Shown here: piece by piece, positions 1 to 6,619 of the stretch
Layout: each line of letters begins with the position of its first letter
Numbering within the stretch: the stretch's first letter is position 1
NCBI GenBank assembly: GCA_030917225.1
Contig: JAUPVD010000120.1
Location: 1 to 11,669 of the forward strand
Direction: 5' to 3'
Length of the DNA: 11,669 nt
Source of the DNA: Pseudomonadota bacterium
Lineage (GTDB): Bacteria; Pseudomonadota; Gammaproteobacteria; Burkholderiales; Rhodocyclaceae
Notes under the pieces: model-generated
Databases searched by the model: none
Told to the model about the DNA's origin: nothing
What the model saw: only the letters and a program-made list of their open reading frames with translations
Translations under genes and position numbers: made by a program

Positions 1-114
1 CGTGTCGTGACGACCATGCCGCTCGATGGCACCCATGTCGCCGTGACCAATGGCTTGCAGCCGGGCGATCGCGTCGTCGTGCGTGCTGCCACGCTGGTCA
101 ATCAGGTTCGTTAA
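1..114 (+). CDS. RND efflux periplasmic adaptor (membrane fusion) subunit, C-terminal fragment
   Basis: Only the last 37 codons are in the window, read in frame 1 to a TAA at 112-114. The peptide contains VTNGLQPGDRVVVRAATLVNQ, which matches the usual C-terminal end of HlyD/CusB-type adaptors (a V-x-x-GL-x-PGD-x-VV pattern followed by a hydrophobic Leu-Asn stretch). Such adaptors sit in the periplasm, anchored to the inner membrane, and link the RND pump to an outer-membrane channel. The stop lies 12 bp before the pump start, so the two genes are almost certainly cotranscribed. The 5' end is cut by the window edge, so substrate-binding features cannot be judged. The identification rests on a short tail plus position and is good but not independent of the neighbour. 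Confidence 0.75.
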   Translation, partial: RVVTTMPLDGTHVAVTNGLQPGDRVVVRAATLVNQVR

Positions 115-126
115 GAGGAACACGGC

Positions 127-3100
127 ATGTTCAAGTGGTTACTCGAAAACAGCCTGGTCAACCGGCTGCTGGTGAGCATCGCCAGCGTCGTGCTGACGGC
201 CTATGGCGCCTACACGCTGACGCGCACGCCGGTGGACGTCTTCCCCGACCTCAACAAGCCGACCGTCACGATCATGACGGAAGCGGGCGGCATGGCAGCG
301 GAGGAGGTCGAGCAACTGCTCACCTTTCCGCTCGAATCGACGATGAACGGCTTGCCAGGAGTCGAGAGCGTGCGCTCCGTTTCCAGTGCCGGTCTCTCCT
401 TCGTCTATGTCACCTTCGACTGGGCGACGGAAATCTTCCGCGCGCGGCAGATGGTGTCGGAGCGTCTTTCCGGCATGGAGGAAGGCTTGCCGCCGGGTGT
501 CATCCCACGCATGGGGCCGGTCAGTTCGATCATGGGCGAGATCATGCAGATTGCCATTCCCATCGACACGGCAAAACTCTCGCCGATGCAGGTGCGTGAA
601 TACGCCGACTGGGTGCTGCGTCCGCGCCTGATGGCGATTGCCGGCGTGGCGCAGGTGATCCCGATCGGTGGCGAGGTGCGCCAGTTCCAGGTGCAGCCGA
701 ACACCGTGCGCATGGCCGAACTCGGTATCTCGCACGAGCAACTGGAAGGCGCGCTCAAGGGCTATTCGTCGAATACTTCCGGGGGCTTTCTCGAACTGAA
801 CGGCCGCGAATATCTGATCCGCAATCTCGGCCGCACGTCGCGTCTGGAAGACCTGCAGCATCTGGCGCTGACGGCACGGAATGGACAGCCGATCCTGATG
901 CGACAGATTGCCGAGGTGACGTTCGCGCCCGCGCTCCGCCGTGGCGATGCCGGTTTCGAGGGCAAGCCGGCGGTCATCCTCGGTATCCAGAAGCAGCCGA
1001 CGGCGGACACCATTCACCTTACACGCAGCATCGAGGCCGCACTGAAAGACCTCGGCAAATCGCTGCCGGTGGGCATGGAGGCGCCGCAGGTCACCTTCCG
1101 TCAGGCGAGCTTCATCGAGGCGTCGATCGGCACCCTGCAGGGCAAGCTGGTCGGGGCGTCGATCTTCGTCGCGGCGATTCTCTTCTTCTTCCTCGGTACG
1201 CTGCGGCCGACGGTGATCGCACTCACCGCCATTCCTGTCTCGATCTTCGCGACGGCGCTGGTCTTCAAGTATTTCGGCCTGTCGATCAATACCATGACGC
1301 TGGGCGGCCTGGCCATCGCCATCGGTGGGCTGGTCGACGATGCAGTGGTTGGCGTAGAGAACGTGCTACGACGGCTGAAAGCGGATAGAGCCAGGCATCA
1401 CGACCACCGCATGCATCCGATCGAACTGGTTGCGCAGGCAACGATGGAAGTGCGCTCGGCGATTCTTTACGCAACGATCATCATCGTCCTCGTCTTTCTG
1501 CCACTGTTCGCGTTGCCCGGCATGGAGGGGCGCCTGTTTGTGCCGCTCGGCATTGCCTTCATCGTGTCGACGCTGGCCTCGCTGGTAGTGTCGGTGACGG
1601 TGACGCCGGTGCTCTCCTTCTACCTGTTGCCGCGCATGAAGTCGCTCGACCATGGCGATACGAAGCTGCTGGCCTGGCTCAAGGCGGCCTACCGCAATGC
1701 GTTGCAGACGGTGCTCGACCGGCCACGAATGGCGCTGGCGGCTGGCGCACTCGCGGTGCTGTTGGCTGCAGTTGCCGTTCCCTTCTTTCCGAAGACCTTC
1801 CTGCCGCCGTTCAACGAGGGCACCTTGCTGGTCGGCCTGCGCCTGAATCCGGGAGTGACACTGGCCGAGTCCTCGGACCTCGCCCGGCAAGCCGAAGTGC
1901 TGGTCAAGGGCGTACCCGAGGTGACCCACGTCGGGCGCCGCAGCGGTCGCGCCGAACTCGACGAACATGCCGAGGGTGTCCATGTCAGCGAACTCGATGT
2001 CGGCCTGAAACCGGCCGGCGAGCTGACCCGACCGATGGGTGAGATCGCTGGCGACATCCGCGCCCGCTTGGTCAATCTGCCGGCAGCCATCGCCGTTGGC
2101 CAGCCGATCTCGCACCGCATCGACCACATGCTCTCCGGCGTGCGTTCGCAGATCGCCATCAAGATTTTCGGCGACGACCTCGATACGCTGCGCGGGCAGG
2201 CCGACGCGCTGCGTGGCAAGCTGGCGGCGATTCCCGGTATTGCCGATCTGGAGATCGAGAAACAGGTACTGGCGCCGCAGATCAAGGTGCGCATCGACTA
2301 CGCCGCGGCAGCGCAATACGGCGTGCCGGCACCGCAGGTGCTGGCCACGCTGCAGAGCCTGGTCGAGGGCGAGAAGGTAGCGCAGATCGTCGAGGGCAAC
2401 CGGCGCTTTGCGCTGGTGGTTCGTCTGCCGGAATCGTCGCGCTCTATCGAAGGCCTGGGCGACATCCTGCTGGAGACGCCGCGTGGCCGCATTCCGCTTT
2501 CACGCATCGCCACCATCGAGGATAGCGACGGACCGAACCAGATCAGCCGCGATGATGGCAAACGGCGCATTGTCCTTTCAGCCAATGCCCAGGGGCGCGC
2601 GCTGTCGGAGATCGTCGAGGACATTCGCCGCGTGGTTGCCGAGAGCAAGCTGCCGGAAGGCTACTTCGTGACGCTTGGCGGCCAGTTCCAGGCGCAGGAG
2701 GAAGCCTCGCGCCTGGTCGGGCTGCTGTCGATCGTCTCGCTGGTGCTGATGTTCGCGGTGCTGTTCAGCCGCTACAAGTCGGTCCGGCTGTCGGTGCTGA
2801 TCATGGCCAACATCCCGCTGGCGCTGGTCGGTGCCGTGATCGGCCTGTGGATTTCCGGCCAGCCGCTGTCGGTGGCCGCGTTGATCGGCTTTATCACGCT
2901 CGCCGGCATCTCGGTGCGTAACGGCATCCTCAAGGTCAGCCATTACATCAATCTGATGCGCATGGAAGGCGAGAGTTTCGACCACAGCATGATCGTACGC
3001 GGCTCACTGGAACGTCTGGCACCGGTATTGATGACGGCGCTGGTGACTGCCTTTGCACTGGCGCCGCTGCTCTTCGAGGCTGAGCGGCCGGGCACCGAGA

Positions 3101-3246
3101 TCCTTCATCCGGTGGCAGTAGTCATCTTCTCCGGGCTGATCAGTTCGACGCTGCTCGATACCTTCCTGACACCTGCCATGTTCTGGCTGTTCGGTCGCAA
3201 GGATGCCGAGCGGCTGGTGAACGACCGAGATGTCGGGGCGCTTTGA
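127..3246 (+). CDS. RND efflux pump inner-membrane subunit, CusA/CzcA (heavy-metal) family
   Basis: This 1039-residue protein has the family's usual length and architecture. There is one N-terminal helix (about 12-30), a large periplasmic loop, helices at about 338-358, 362-384, 390-412, 444-464 and 472-500, then one at 534-553, a second periplasmic loop, and five helices from about 863 to 1020. The family is a proton-driven trimer that expels metal cations or other solutes from the periplasm. The fourth helix carries GLVDDAVVGVEN (401-412), matching the proton-relay segment: Asp405 or Asp404 and Glu411 are acidic. The first Asp of the CzcA-type DFG motif is replaced by Ala398, as in CusA. 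A start at 127 is supported by GAGGAA at 115-120. The gene follows the adaptor by 12 bp and precedes a His-rich secreted protein by 25 bp. From memory of CusA, its copper-relay methionines M573 and M623 correspond to Gly570 and Val620 here, and M672 falls at His667, with Met668 next to it. A copper call is therefore unsafe. The substrate is not assignable. Confidence 0.93.
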   Translation: MFKWLLENSLVNRLLVSIASVVLTAYGAYTLTRTPVDVFPDLNKPTVTIMTEAGGMAAEEVEQLLTFPLESTMNGLPGVESVRSVSSAGLSFVYVTFDWATEIFRARQMVSERLSGMEEGLPPGVIPRMGPVSSIMGEIMQIAIPIDTAKLSPMQVREYADWVLRPRLMAIAGVAQVIPIGGEVRQFQVQPNTVRMAELGISHEQLEGALKGYSSNTSGGFLELNGREYLIRNLGRTSRLEDLQHLALTARNGQPILMRQIAEVTFAPALRRGDAGFEGKPAVILGIQKQPTADTIHLTRSIEAALKDLGKSLPVGMEAPQVTFRQASFIEASIGTLQGKLVGASIFVAAILFFFLGTLRPTVIALTAIPVSIFATALVFKYFGLSINTMTLGGLAIAIGGLVDDAVVGVENVLRRLKADRARHHDHRMHPIELVAQATMEVRSAILYATIIIVLVFLPLFALPGMEGRLFVPLGIAFIVSTLASLVVSVTVTPVLSFYLLPRMKSLDHGDTKLLAWLKAAYRNALQTVLDRPRMALAAGALAVLLAAVAVPFFPKTFLPPFNEGTLLVGLRLNPGVTLAESSDLARQAEVLVKGVPEVTHVGRRSGRAELDEHAEGVHVSELDVGLKPAGELTRPMGEIAGDIRARLVNLPAAIAVGQPISHRIDHMLSGVRSQIAIKIFGDDLDTLRGQADALRGKLAAIPGIADLEIEKQVLAPQIKVRIDYAAAAQYGVPAPQVLATLQSLVEGEKVAQIVEGNRRFALVVRLPESSRSIEGLGDILLETPRGRIPLSRIATIEDSDGPNQISRDDGKRRIVLSANAQGRALSEIVEDIRRVVAESKLPEGYFVTLGGQFQAQEEASRLVGLLSIVSLVLMFAVLFSRYKSVRLSVLIMANIPLALVGAVIGLWISGQPLSVAALIGFITLAGISVRNGILKVSHYINLMRMEGESFDHSMIVRGSLERLAPVLMTALVTAFALAPLLFEAERPGTEILHPVAVVIFSGLISSTLLDTFLTPAMFWLFGRKDAERLVNDRDVGAL

Positions 3247-3271
3247 TTTTTACTCAACGAAAGGAAGAAGC

Positions 3272-3664
3272 ATGAAACTGTTTCGCTTGCTGTCTGTTTT
3301 CCTGGTAGCAACTTCTGGTGTCGCATTTGCCGACCATGATCACGCGCATAGCCACGGCCATGGCAACAACCCGATGCACGGCGGGGTGGTGACCGAGGTC
3401 AAGGATGTGGACTACGAACTGGTGGCCAAACCCGAATCGCTGCAGTTGCACCTGCGAAATCACGGCACGCCGATCAGCGTTGCCGGCGGCAGCGCCAAGG
3501 CGACCCTTCTCGCCGGCAGCGAAAAGCAGGAACTCGAACTCAAGCCGGCAGGGAACCGCTTCGAGTATGCCGGCATGGTCAAGGCGACGAGGGGCGCGAA
3601 GGTGGTGGTGGTCGTCAATCTTCCCGGCAAGCCGGCAGCGACGGCGCGCTTCGTGCTGAAGTAA
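3272..3664 (+). CDS. Small secreted His-rich protein, accessory of the RND operon
   Basis: This is a 130-residue protein of unknown function. I chose the ATG at 3272 because AAGGAAG at 3261-3267 gives a well-spaced ribosome site and because the protein then opens with a clean signal peptide: Lys2 and Arg5, a hydrophobic core of residues 6-18, and cleavage predicted after AFA (residue 20). An in-frame start at 3230 would overlap the pump gene and bury the signal peptide. The mature N-terminus has His at 22, 24, 26, 28, 30 and 36 with Asp21, Asp23 and Met35, a strong candidate metal-binding tail. The rest (about 38-130) is predicted from its alternating hydrophobic pattern to be a small beta-rich domain, with an HGG motif at 36-38. 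Its place 25 bp after the pump suggests a periplasmic metal-buffering or metal-delivery accessory. This role is inferred; similar small proteins accompany heavy-metal RND operons. Confidence 0.82.
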   Translation: MKLFRLLSVFLVATSGVAFADHDHAHSHGHGNNPMHGGVVTEVKDVDYELVAKPESLQLHLRNHGTPISVAGGSAKATLLAGSEKQELELKPAGNRFEYAGMVKATRGAKVVVVVNLPGKPAATARFVLK

Positions 3665-3679
3665 GGCGTGTACCGGTAC

Positions 3680-3706
3680 GCGATGAGAACCGAGAATTCT
3701 CATCGC
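3680..3706. terminator. Hairpin between converging operons, possible bidirectional terminator
   Basis: A perfect 10-bp inverted repeat (GCGATGAGAA at 3680-3689 and TTCTCATCGC at 3697-3706) encloses a 7-nt loop. It sits in the 69-bp gap between the stop of the His-rich gene (plus strand) and the stop of the methyltransferase gene (minus strand), where a shared terminator would be expected. No run of U follows on either strand, so this is not a classic intrinsic terminator. A second short palindrome, GTACCGGTAC at 3670-3679, abuts it. It may protect 3' ends or assist factor-dependent termination. Confidence 0.45.
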
Positions 3707-3733
3707 AGCATCGCCGTGCCCGTCCGCTCATTT

Positions 3734-4327
3734 TCAGGGCTGCGGAAAATTGTCGCAATAAGCGAGTTGGCCGAAGTGATATGGACAAGCCTCGCCAATG
3801 TCCACGTCGGCAATCGAATGAAACCCGGCTTCCTCCATCCAGCCCCGGCACTGCACTTCCGTCGGCCGAATCTCCAATGTCGGACCACGCGGCGTAGGGA
3901 TGTCGCTTCGCCAGTGAATGACGGACAGGCTGCCACCCTTGCCAAGAACGCGGCGCGCCTCGCGCAGCAGCGCGACGGGATTCTCGATGTGTAGCAGGTT
4001 GTAGATCATCGCGTGCCGTTGCGAGCCATCGTCGAGACCCGTTCCCAGCGCAACGAAATCCCGGACGGCCGCATTGACGTTGTTCAGGCCCGCATCGCTC
4101 GCCTTGTCCCTGACGATGGCGATCATTGCCGGCTCGATGTCGAGGGCCGTGACCCTACCCATCACCCGGCGTGCGGCCGACAGTGTGAAGGTGCCGTAGC
4201 CGGCGCCGAACTCGACCAGGTTTCCCGTTAGCGCCGTTTCCGGAAGCAGGCGGTCGAGCATCGCCTCCGGGTTAAAGAAGGAGGACCAGTAGTCTTCCTC
4301 CGGCATGCCGCTTTCCCGACCCTTCAT
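3734..4327 (-). CDS. Class I SAM-dependent methyltransferase, substrate unknown
   Basis: This 197-residue Rossmann-fold methyltransferase has motif I as VEFGAGYGTF (38-47, glycine loop) and an acidic residue for the SAM ribose at Asp63 (ALDIEP). A MIYNLLHIEN segment (107-116) follows at the usual motif-IV position, then ARRVLGKGGSLSVIHW (124-139, the PGG-like turn before the last strands). No signal peptide or membrane segment is seen, so it should be cytoplasmic. Its ATG overlaps the TGA of the upstream PLP-enzyme gene (ATGA at 4327-4324), which implies translational coupling and a shared transcript. A second in-frame ATG at residue 8 has a GGGAAAG upstream and is an alternative start. It resembles small UbiE/methyltransf-11-type enzymes in general form. 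The sulfur-themed operon makes a thiol, selenium or other small-molecule acceptor conceivable, but nothing in the sequence identifies the substrate. Confidence 0.85.
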   Translation of the reverse strand: MKGRESGMPEEDYWSSFFNPEAMLDRLLPETALTGNLVEFGAGYGTFTLSAARRVMGRVTALDIEPAMIAIVRDKASDAGLNNVNAAVRDFVALGTGLDDGSQRHAMIYNLLHIENPVALLREARRVLGKGGSLSVIHWRSDIPTPRGPTLEIRPTEVQCRGWMEEAGFHSIADVDIGEACPYHFGQLAYCDNFPQP

Positions 4328-5496
4328 GCTGACAGTGCCTGCTCCAGATCGGCGATCAGGTCCGCCGGGTCTTCCAGTCCGACCGAGAGGCGCAGCATCG
4401 CATCCGAAATGCCGCGACGCTGACGCTCTTCCGGCGTCAGCCCGTGGTGCGTGGTGGTGCAGGGTTGCGTGACGAGGCTTTCGGCGCCGCCCAGGCTGGG
4501 CGCCAGCGCAAACAGGCGCAGGGCATCGGCGACGCGCGTCGCGTCGGCGCCGGTGCCGCGCACTTCGATGCTGAGCATGCCGCCGAAGCCGTGCATCTGC
4601 TCCCGCGCCAGTGCGTGCCCCGGAAAATCGGCGAGGCCCGGATAGAAAACGCGGGCAATCTTCGGATGCCTGTTCATTGCTTCGGCTACCGCTTGCGCCG
4701 CTGCATTCTGCTGGCGCACGCGCACGACCAGCGTACGCAGGCTGCGCGAAAGCAGCGAGGCGGTTTCCGGCGCAATCATCGAGCCGAGGTTCTTGCGCCA
4801 GTTCCAGACCGGCATCAGATCGTCCTTCTTCCCCATCAGCGCGCCGGCGGTGAGATCGCTGTGGCCACCGAGGTACTTGGTAGCGCTATGCACAACGAAA
4901 TCGGCGCCGAGTTCGAGCGGACGTTGGTTCACCGGCGAGGCAAAGGTATTGTCGACGGCGACCTTGGCGCCGTATTTTTGGGCGACGAGCGAAATCGCGC
5001 GGATGTCGAACAGCTCCAGTGTTGGGTTGGTCGGCGTCTCAAAGAACACCAGTCGGGCGCCGTCGGCCAGCAGGACATCGAGCTTGCCGAGTTCGTTGCC
5101 GAGGATGCAGTGCGTCTTGATGCCAAGCAGCGGCAGTTGGGCCGAGAGCAGTTCCAGGGTGCCGCCGTAGGCGTCGCCGATGCAGACGATGCCATCGCGG
5201 CCCTGGGTCAGGAACAGCGCGGTCTCGGCGGCCATGCCCGAGCAGAAAGCCCATGCTGCCTCGGCGCTTTCGAGTCCGGCCAGCGTTTCCTCCAGCGCGA
5301 AGATGCTCGGGTTCAGGCCGTAACGCGTGTAGAGGCTGCCGGCCTTGCGACCGTCAACGACGTCGAGCAGGTCGGCCGTGGACGGAAAGGCGAAGGTGGT
5401 AGTGTTGTAGATCGGGACGTGCGGACTGCCGTGGGCGTCCTTCAGGGTCGTACCGTGAATTGCGCGCGTTGATAGTCCCTGTGCAGGCTTGCTCAT
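4324..5496 (-). CDS. PLP-dependent Cys/Met-metabolism (cystathionine gamma-synthase/lyase-like) enzyme
   Basis: This 390-residue enzyme belongs to the gamma-family of PLP transsulfuration enzymes (cystathionine gamma-synthase, cystathionine gamma-lyase, O-acyl-homoserine sulfhydrylase, methionine gamma-lyase). Family marks are YTRYGLNPS (56-64, the Tyr/Arg that contact PLP phosphate across the dimer), CSGMAA (85-90), ETPTNP (153-158), VDNTFASP (181-188, Asp182 pairing with the PLP ring nitrogen), SATKYLGGHSD (204-214) with Schiff-base Lys207, SLGGAESL (334-341), and LRLSVGLED with Arg369 for the substrate carboxylate. The start at 5496 has GGGAG at 5508-5504 with good spacing. The open frame runs to 5868 upstream, but that extension overlaps the dsrE-like gene and is low-complexity. 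It is third in the minus-strand operon, 55 bp after the DsrE-like gene, and its stop overlaps the methyltransferase start. The reaction cannot be fixed from motifs alone. The gene context favours sulfur mobilisation or thiol handling over routine methionine synthesis, which is inference. Confidence 0.9.
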   Translation of the reverse strand: MSKPAQGLSTRAIHGTTLKDAHGSPHVPIYNTTTFAFPSTADLLDVVDGRKAGSLYTRYGLNPSIFALEETLAGLESAEAAWAFCSGMAAETALFLTQGRDGIVCIGDAYGGTLELLSAQLPLLGIKTHCILGNELGKLDVLLADGARLVFFETPTNPTLELFDIRAISLVAQKYGAKVAVDNTFASPVNQRPLELGADFVVHSATKYLGGHSDLTAGALMGKKDDLMPVWNWRKNLGSMIAPETASLLSRSLRTLVVRVRQQNAAAQAVAEAMNRHPKIARVFYPGLADFPGHALAREQMHGFGGMLSIEVRGTGADATRVADALRLFALAPSLGGAESLVTQPCTTTHHGLTPEERQRRGISDAMLRLSVGLEDPADLIADLEQALSA

Positions 5497-5551
5497 GATT
5501 TGTCTCCCTATTGGTATTGGATTGGGCAATGAATTGGGTGATAGCTTTGTT

Positions 5552-5893
5552 TCAGAACACCAGAACCTTGTCCGCCTCGGCGGTCCAGGTCGCCAGTTGG
5601 TCGAGCGTGCCGCGTGTGGCACCGGGCACGATCTCGTTATCGGCAATGCCGCGTGCGTTGAGACAGGTGCCGCACAAAGCCACTTCGCCGCCGACCATGC
5701 GCACCATGTCACCAGCGTTGTAGTAGCCCTCCGGCACCTTCTGCCCGGCTTTGGCGCAGGCGACGGAATCGCCCATGAGGAAAACGCGAACCGTCTCTCC
5801 TTCCTTCTTGCCGAGGGCACGCGCCAAGCGCAGTGCGTTGTAGCTGCGCTCGCTGCCGTAGGGGGCATCGTTGAGGATGAACAGCGTGTTCAT
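5552..5893 (-). CDS. DsrE/TusD-family (YchN-like) sulfur-relay-type protein
   Basis: This 113-residue cytoplasmic protein has the DsrE/DsrF-like fold pattern: an N-terminal strand NTLFILNDAPYGSE, a helix rich in Arg/Leu (17-28), the strand VRVFLMGDSV (35-44), and a Cys-bearing loop. Cysteines are at 46, 74 and 77. The C-G-T-C pair lies in VALCGTCLNARGI (71-83), near the position where TusD and DsrE carry their sulfur-accepting Cys, so a persulfide carrier role is plausible. The start at 5893 is supported by GAAGGGAG (5908-5901), 7 bp from the ATG. The gene lies 25 bp after the ArsR-rhodanese gene and 55 bp before the PLP enzyme. Family members act in tRNA thiolation, dissimilatory sulfur oxidation or unknown sulfur transfer. 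No TusBC or Dsr partners are present here, so it probably receives sulfur from a different donor. Confidence 0.87.
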   Translation of the reverse strand: MNTLFILNDAPYGSERSYNALRLARALGKKEGETVRVFLMGDSVACAKAGQKVPEGYYNAGDMVRMVGGEVALCGTCLNARGIADNEIVPGATRGTLDQLATWTAEADKVLVF

Positions 5894-5918
5894 GGCATTT
5901 CTCCCTTCGTTGTGAGAT

Positions 5919-6578
5919 TCAGCGGTCCAGCGGCATGCCGTTCGTCGACCATTCGGTCACGCCGTCGCTGATCTTGCTGGCCGAGAAGCCCCGCGCGCGC
6001 AGCAGGCGGACGGCTTCGTCCGACATCAGGCAAAACGGGCCGCGGCAATAGGCGACGATCTCCTTGCCCGGCAGCAGGTCGGCGATGCGTTGCTCCAGTT
6101 CTTCCAGCGGCATCGAGCGGGCGTGTGGCAGATGGCCGGCCGCGAACTCGTCACCGGGGCGCACGTCGATGACGACGAGTTCGCCGCTGCGGGCCTTGGC
6201 GAGAAGCGATTCGCGGCTCTCCGAAAGCAAGGCATCCGGCTGTGTCGCCATCTGTTCGAGCGCGATGCGAAGTTCGATCAGATGCTCTTCAGCCGTGCCA
6301 CGCAGGGTCAGCCAGAGTTGGGCGATGTCCGGGCCGCTCAGGCGGTAGCGAATGAATTTGCCTTCCCGGCTGCTTTCGACAAGACGCGCCTCGCGCAAAG
6401 CGCGGAGATGCGCACTCGCCAGCCGGATGTCAATGCCGCAGCGCTGCGCCAGCACATCGACGGTCTGCTCGCCCTGGGCGAGAAGTTCAATGATCTCCAG
6501 ACGCTTGGAACTGGACAGGGCCTTTCCGATGCGGGCGACCTGCTCGTAAAGGTGGGTGCGTGTTGGATTTTGTTTCAT
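5919..6578 (-). CDS. ArsR-family repressor fused to a rhodanese domain
   Basis: This is a 219-residue two-domain protein. Residues about 10-95 form an ArsR-type winged helix: KRLEIIELLAQGEQTVDVLAQ, then a recognition-helix region at about 50-64 (IRLASAHLRALREARLV), then the wing SREGKFIRYRL (70-80). Residues about 118-219 form a rhodanese (sulfurtransferase) domain with IDVRPGDEFAAGHLPHA (137-153) and the active-site loop YCRGPFCLMSDEAV, with catalytic Cys178 and a second Cys183. The only other Cys is Cys47, beside the helix-turn-helix. ArsR-rhodanese fusions are known; the expected role is a DNA-binding regulator that responds to sulfane sulfur or thiosulfate. It is the first gene of the minus-strand operon, so it probably autoregulates. 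The next Met is at residue 110, so the ATG at 6578 is the only sensible start, yet no Shine-Dalgarno precedes it. Confidence 0.93.
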   Translation of the reverse strand: MKQNPTRTHLYEQVARIGKALSSSKRLEIIELLAQGEQTVDVLAQRCGIDIRLASAHLRALREARLVESSREGKFIRYRLSGPDIAQLWLTLRGTAEEHLIELRIALEQMATQPDALLSESRESLLAKARSGELVVIDVRPGDEFAAGHLPHARSMPLEELEQRIADLLPGKEIVAYCRGPFCLMSDEAVRLLRARGFSASKISDGVTEWSTNGMPLDR

Positions 6579-6579
6579 A

Positions 6580-6618
6580 CTAACAATCTAACGAATTAAC
6601 GAATGTAGGTCAACGAAT
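6580..6618 (-). repeat. Octamer repeat array over the arsR-rhodanese promoter (candidate operator)
   Basis: Read on the minus strand, ATTCGTTG (6618-6611), ATTCGTTA (6604-6597), ATTCGTTA (6596-6589) and ATTGTTAG (6587-6580) follow one another from the -35 box to two bases before the ATG. The two central copies are identical and abut, and the fourth lacks the C. The AT-rich array stands out in a GC-rich window. Its place across the -35/-10 spacer fits an ArsR-type repressor operator, most simply for autoregulation by the gene it precedes. Direct rather than inverted repeats are atypical for a dimeric ArsR protein, so binding by several dimers, or by another protein, is possible. Confidence 0.6.
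6585..6613 (-). promoter_or_regulatory. Sigma70-type promoter of the arsR-rhodanese/dsrE/PLP/methyltransferase operon
   Basis: On the minus strand, TTGACC (6613-6608) is separated by exactly 17 bp from TAGATT (6590-6585). The -35 matches consensus at five of six positions and the -10 at four of six. Transcription would start about 7 bp downstream, at or within one or two bases of 6578, the A of the ATG. No SD-like purine run lies between the -10 and the ATG, so the transcript may be leaderless. Confidence 0.65.
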
Positions 6619-6619
6619 T

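Noticed and set aside
1366..2316. 316-codon minus-strand open frame inside the RND gene
   Set aside because: It is rich in Arg, Gln and His with no fold pattern and lies wholly within the well-supported pump gene; it has no ribosome site or neighbours of its own.
415..2700. A CopA/CusA copper-specific label for the pump
   Set aside because: The methionine positions that define the CusA copper relay appear not to be kept, so only the broader heavy-metal RND family is claimed.
3668..3994. Plus-strand open frame after the His-rich gene
   Set aside because: It lies mostly antisense to the methyltransferase gene and has no SD or recognisable fold; its start sits inside the intergenic hairpin region.
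4444..5472. 342-codon plus-strand open frame opposite the PLP enzyme
   Set aside because: The opposite strand carries all PLP-enzyme motifs, including the Schiff-base lysine. This frame is a shadow with no recognisable domain.
5497..5868. 124-residue N-terminal extension of the PLP enzyme
   Set aside because: It overlaps the complete DsrE-like gene in another frame and reads as low-complexity sequence. A good SD and the normal family N-terminus support the start at 5496.
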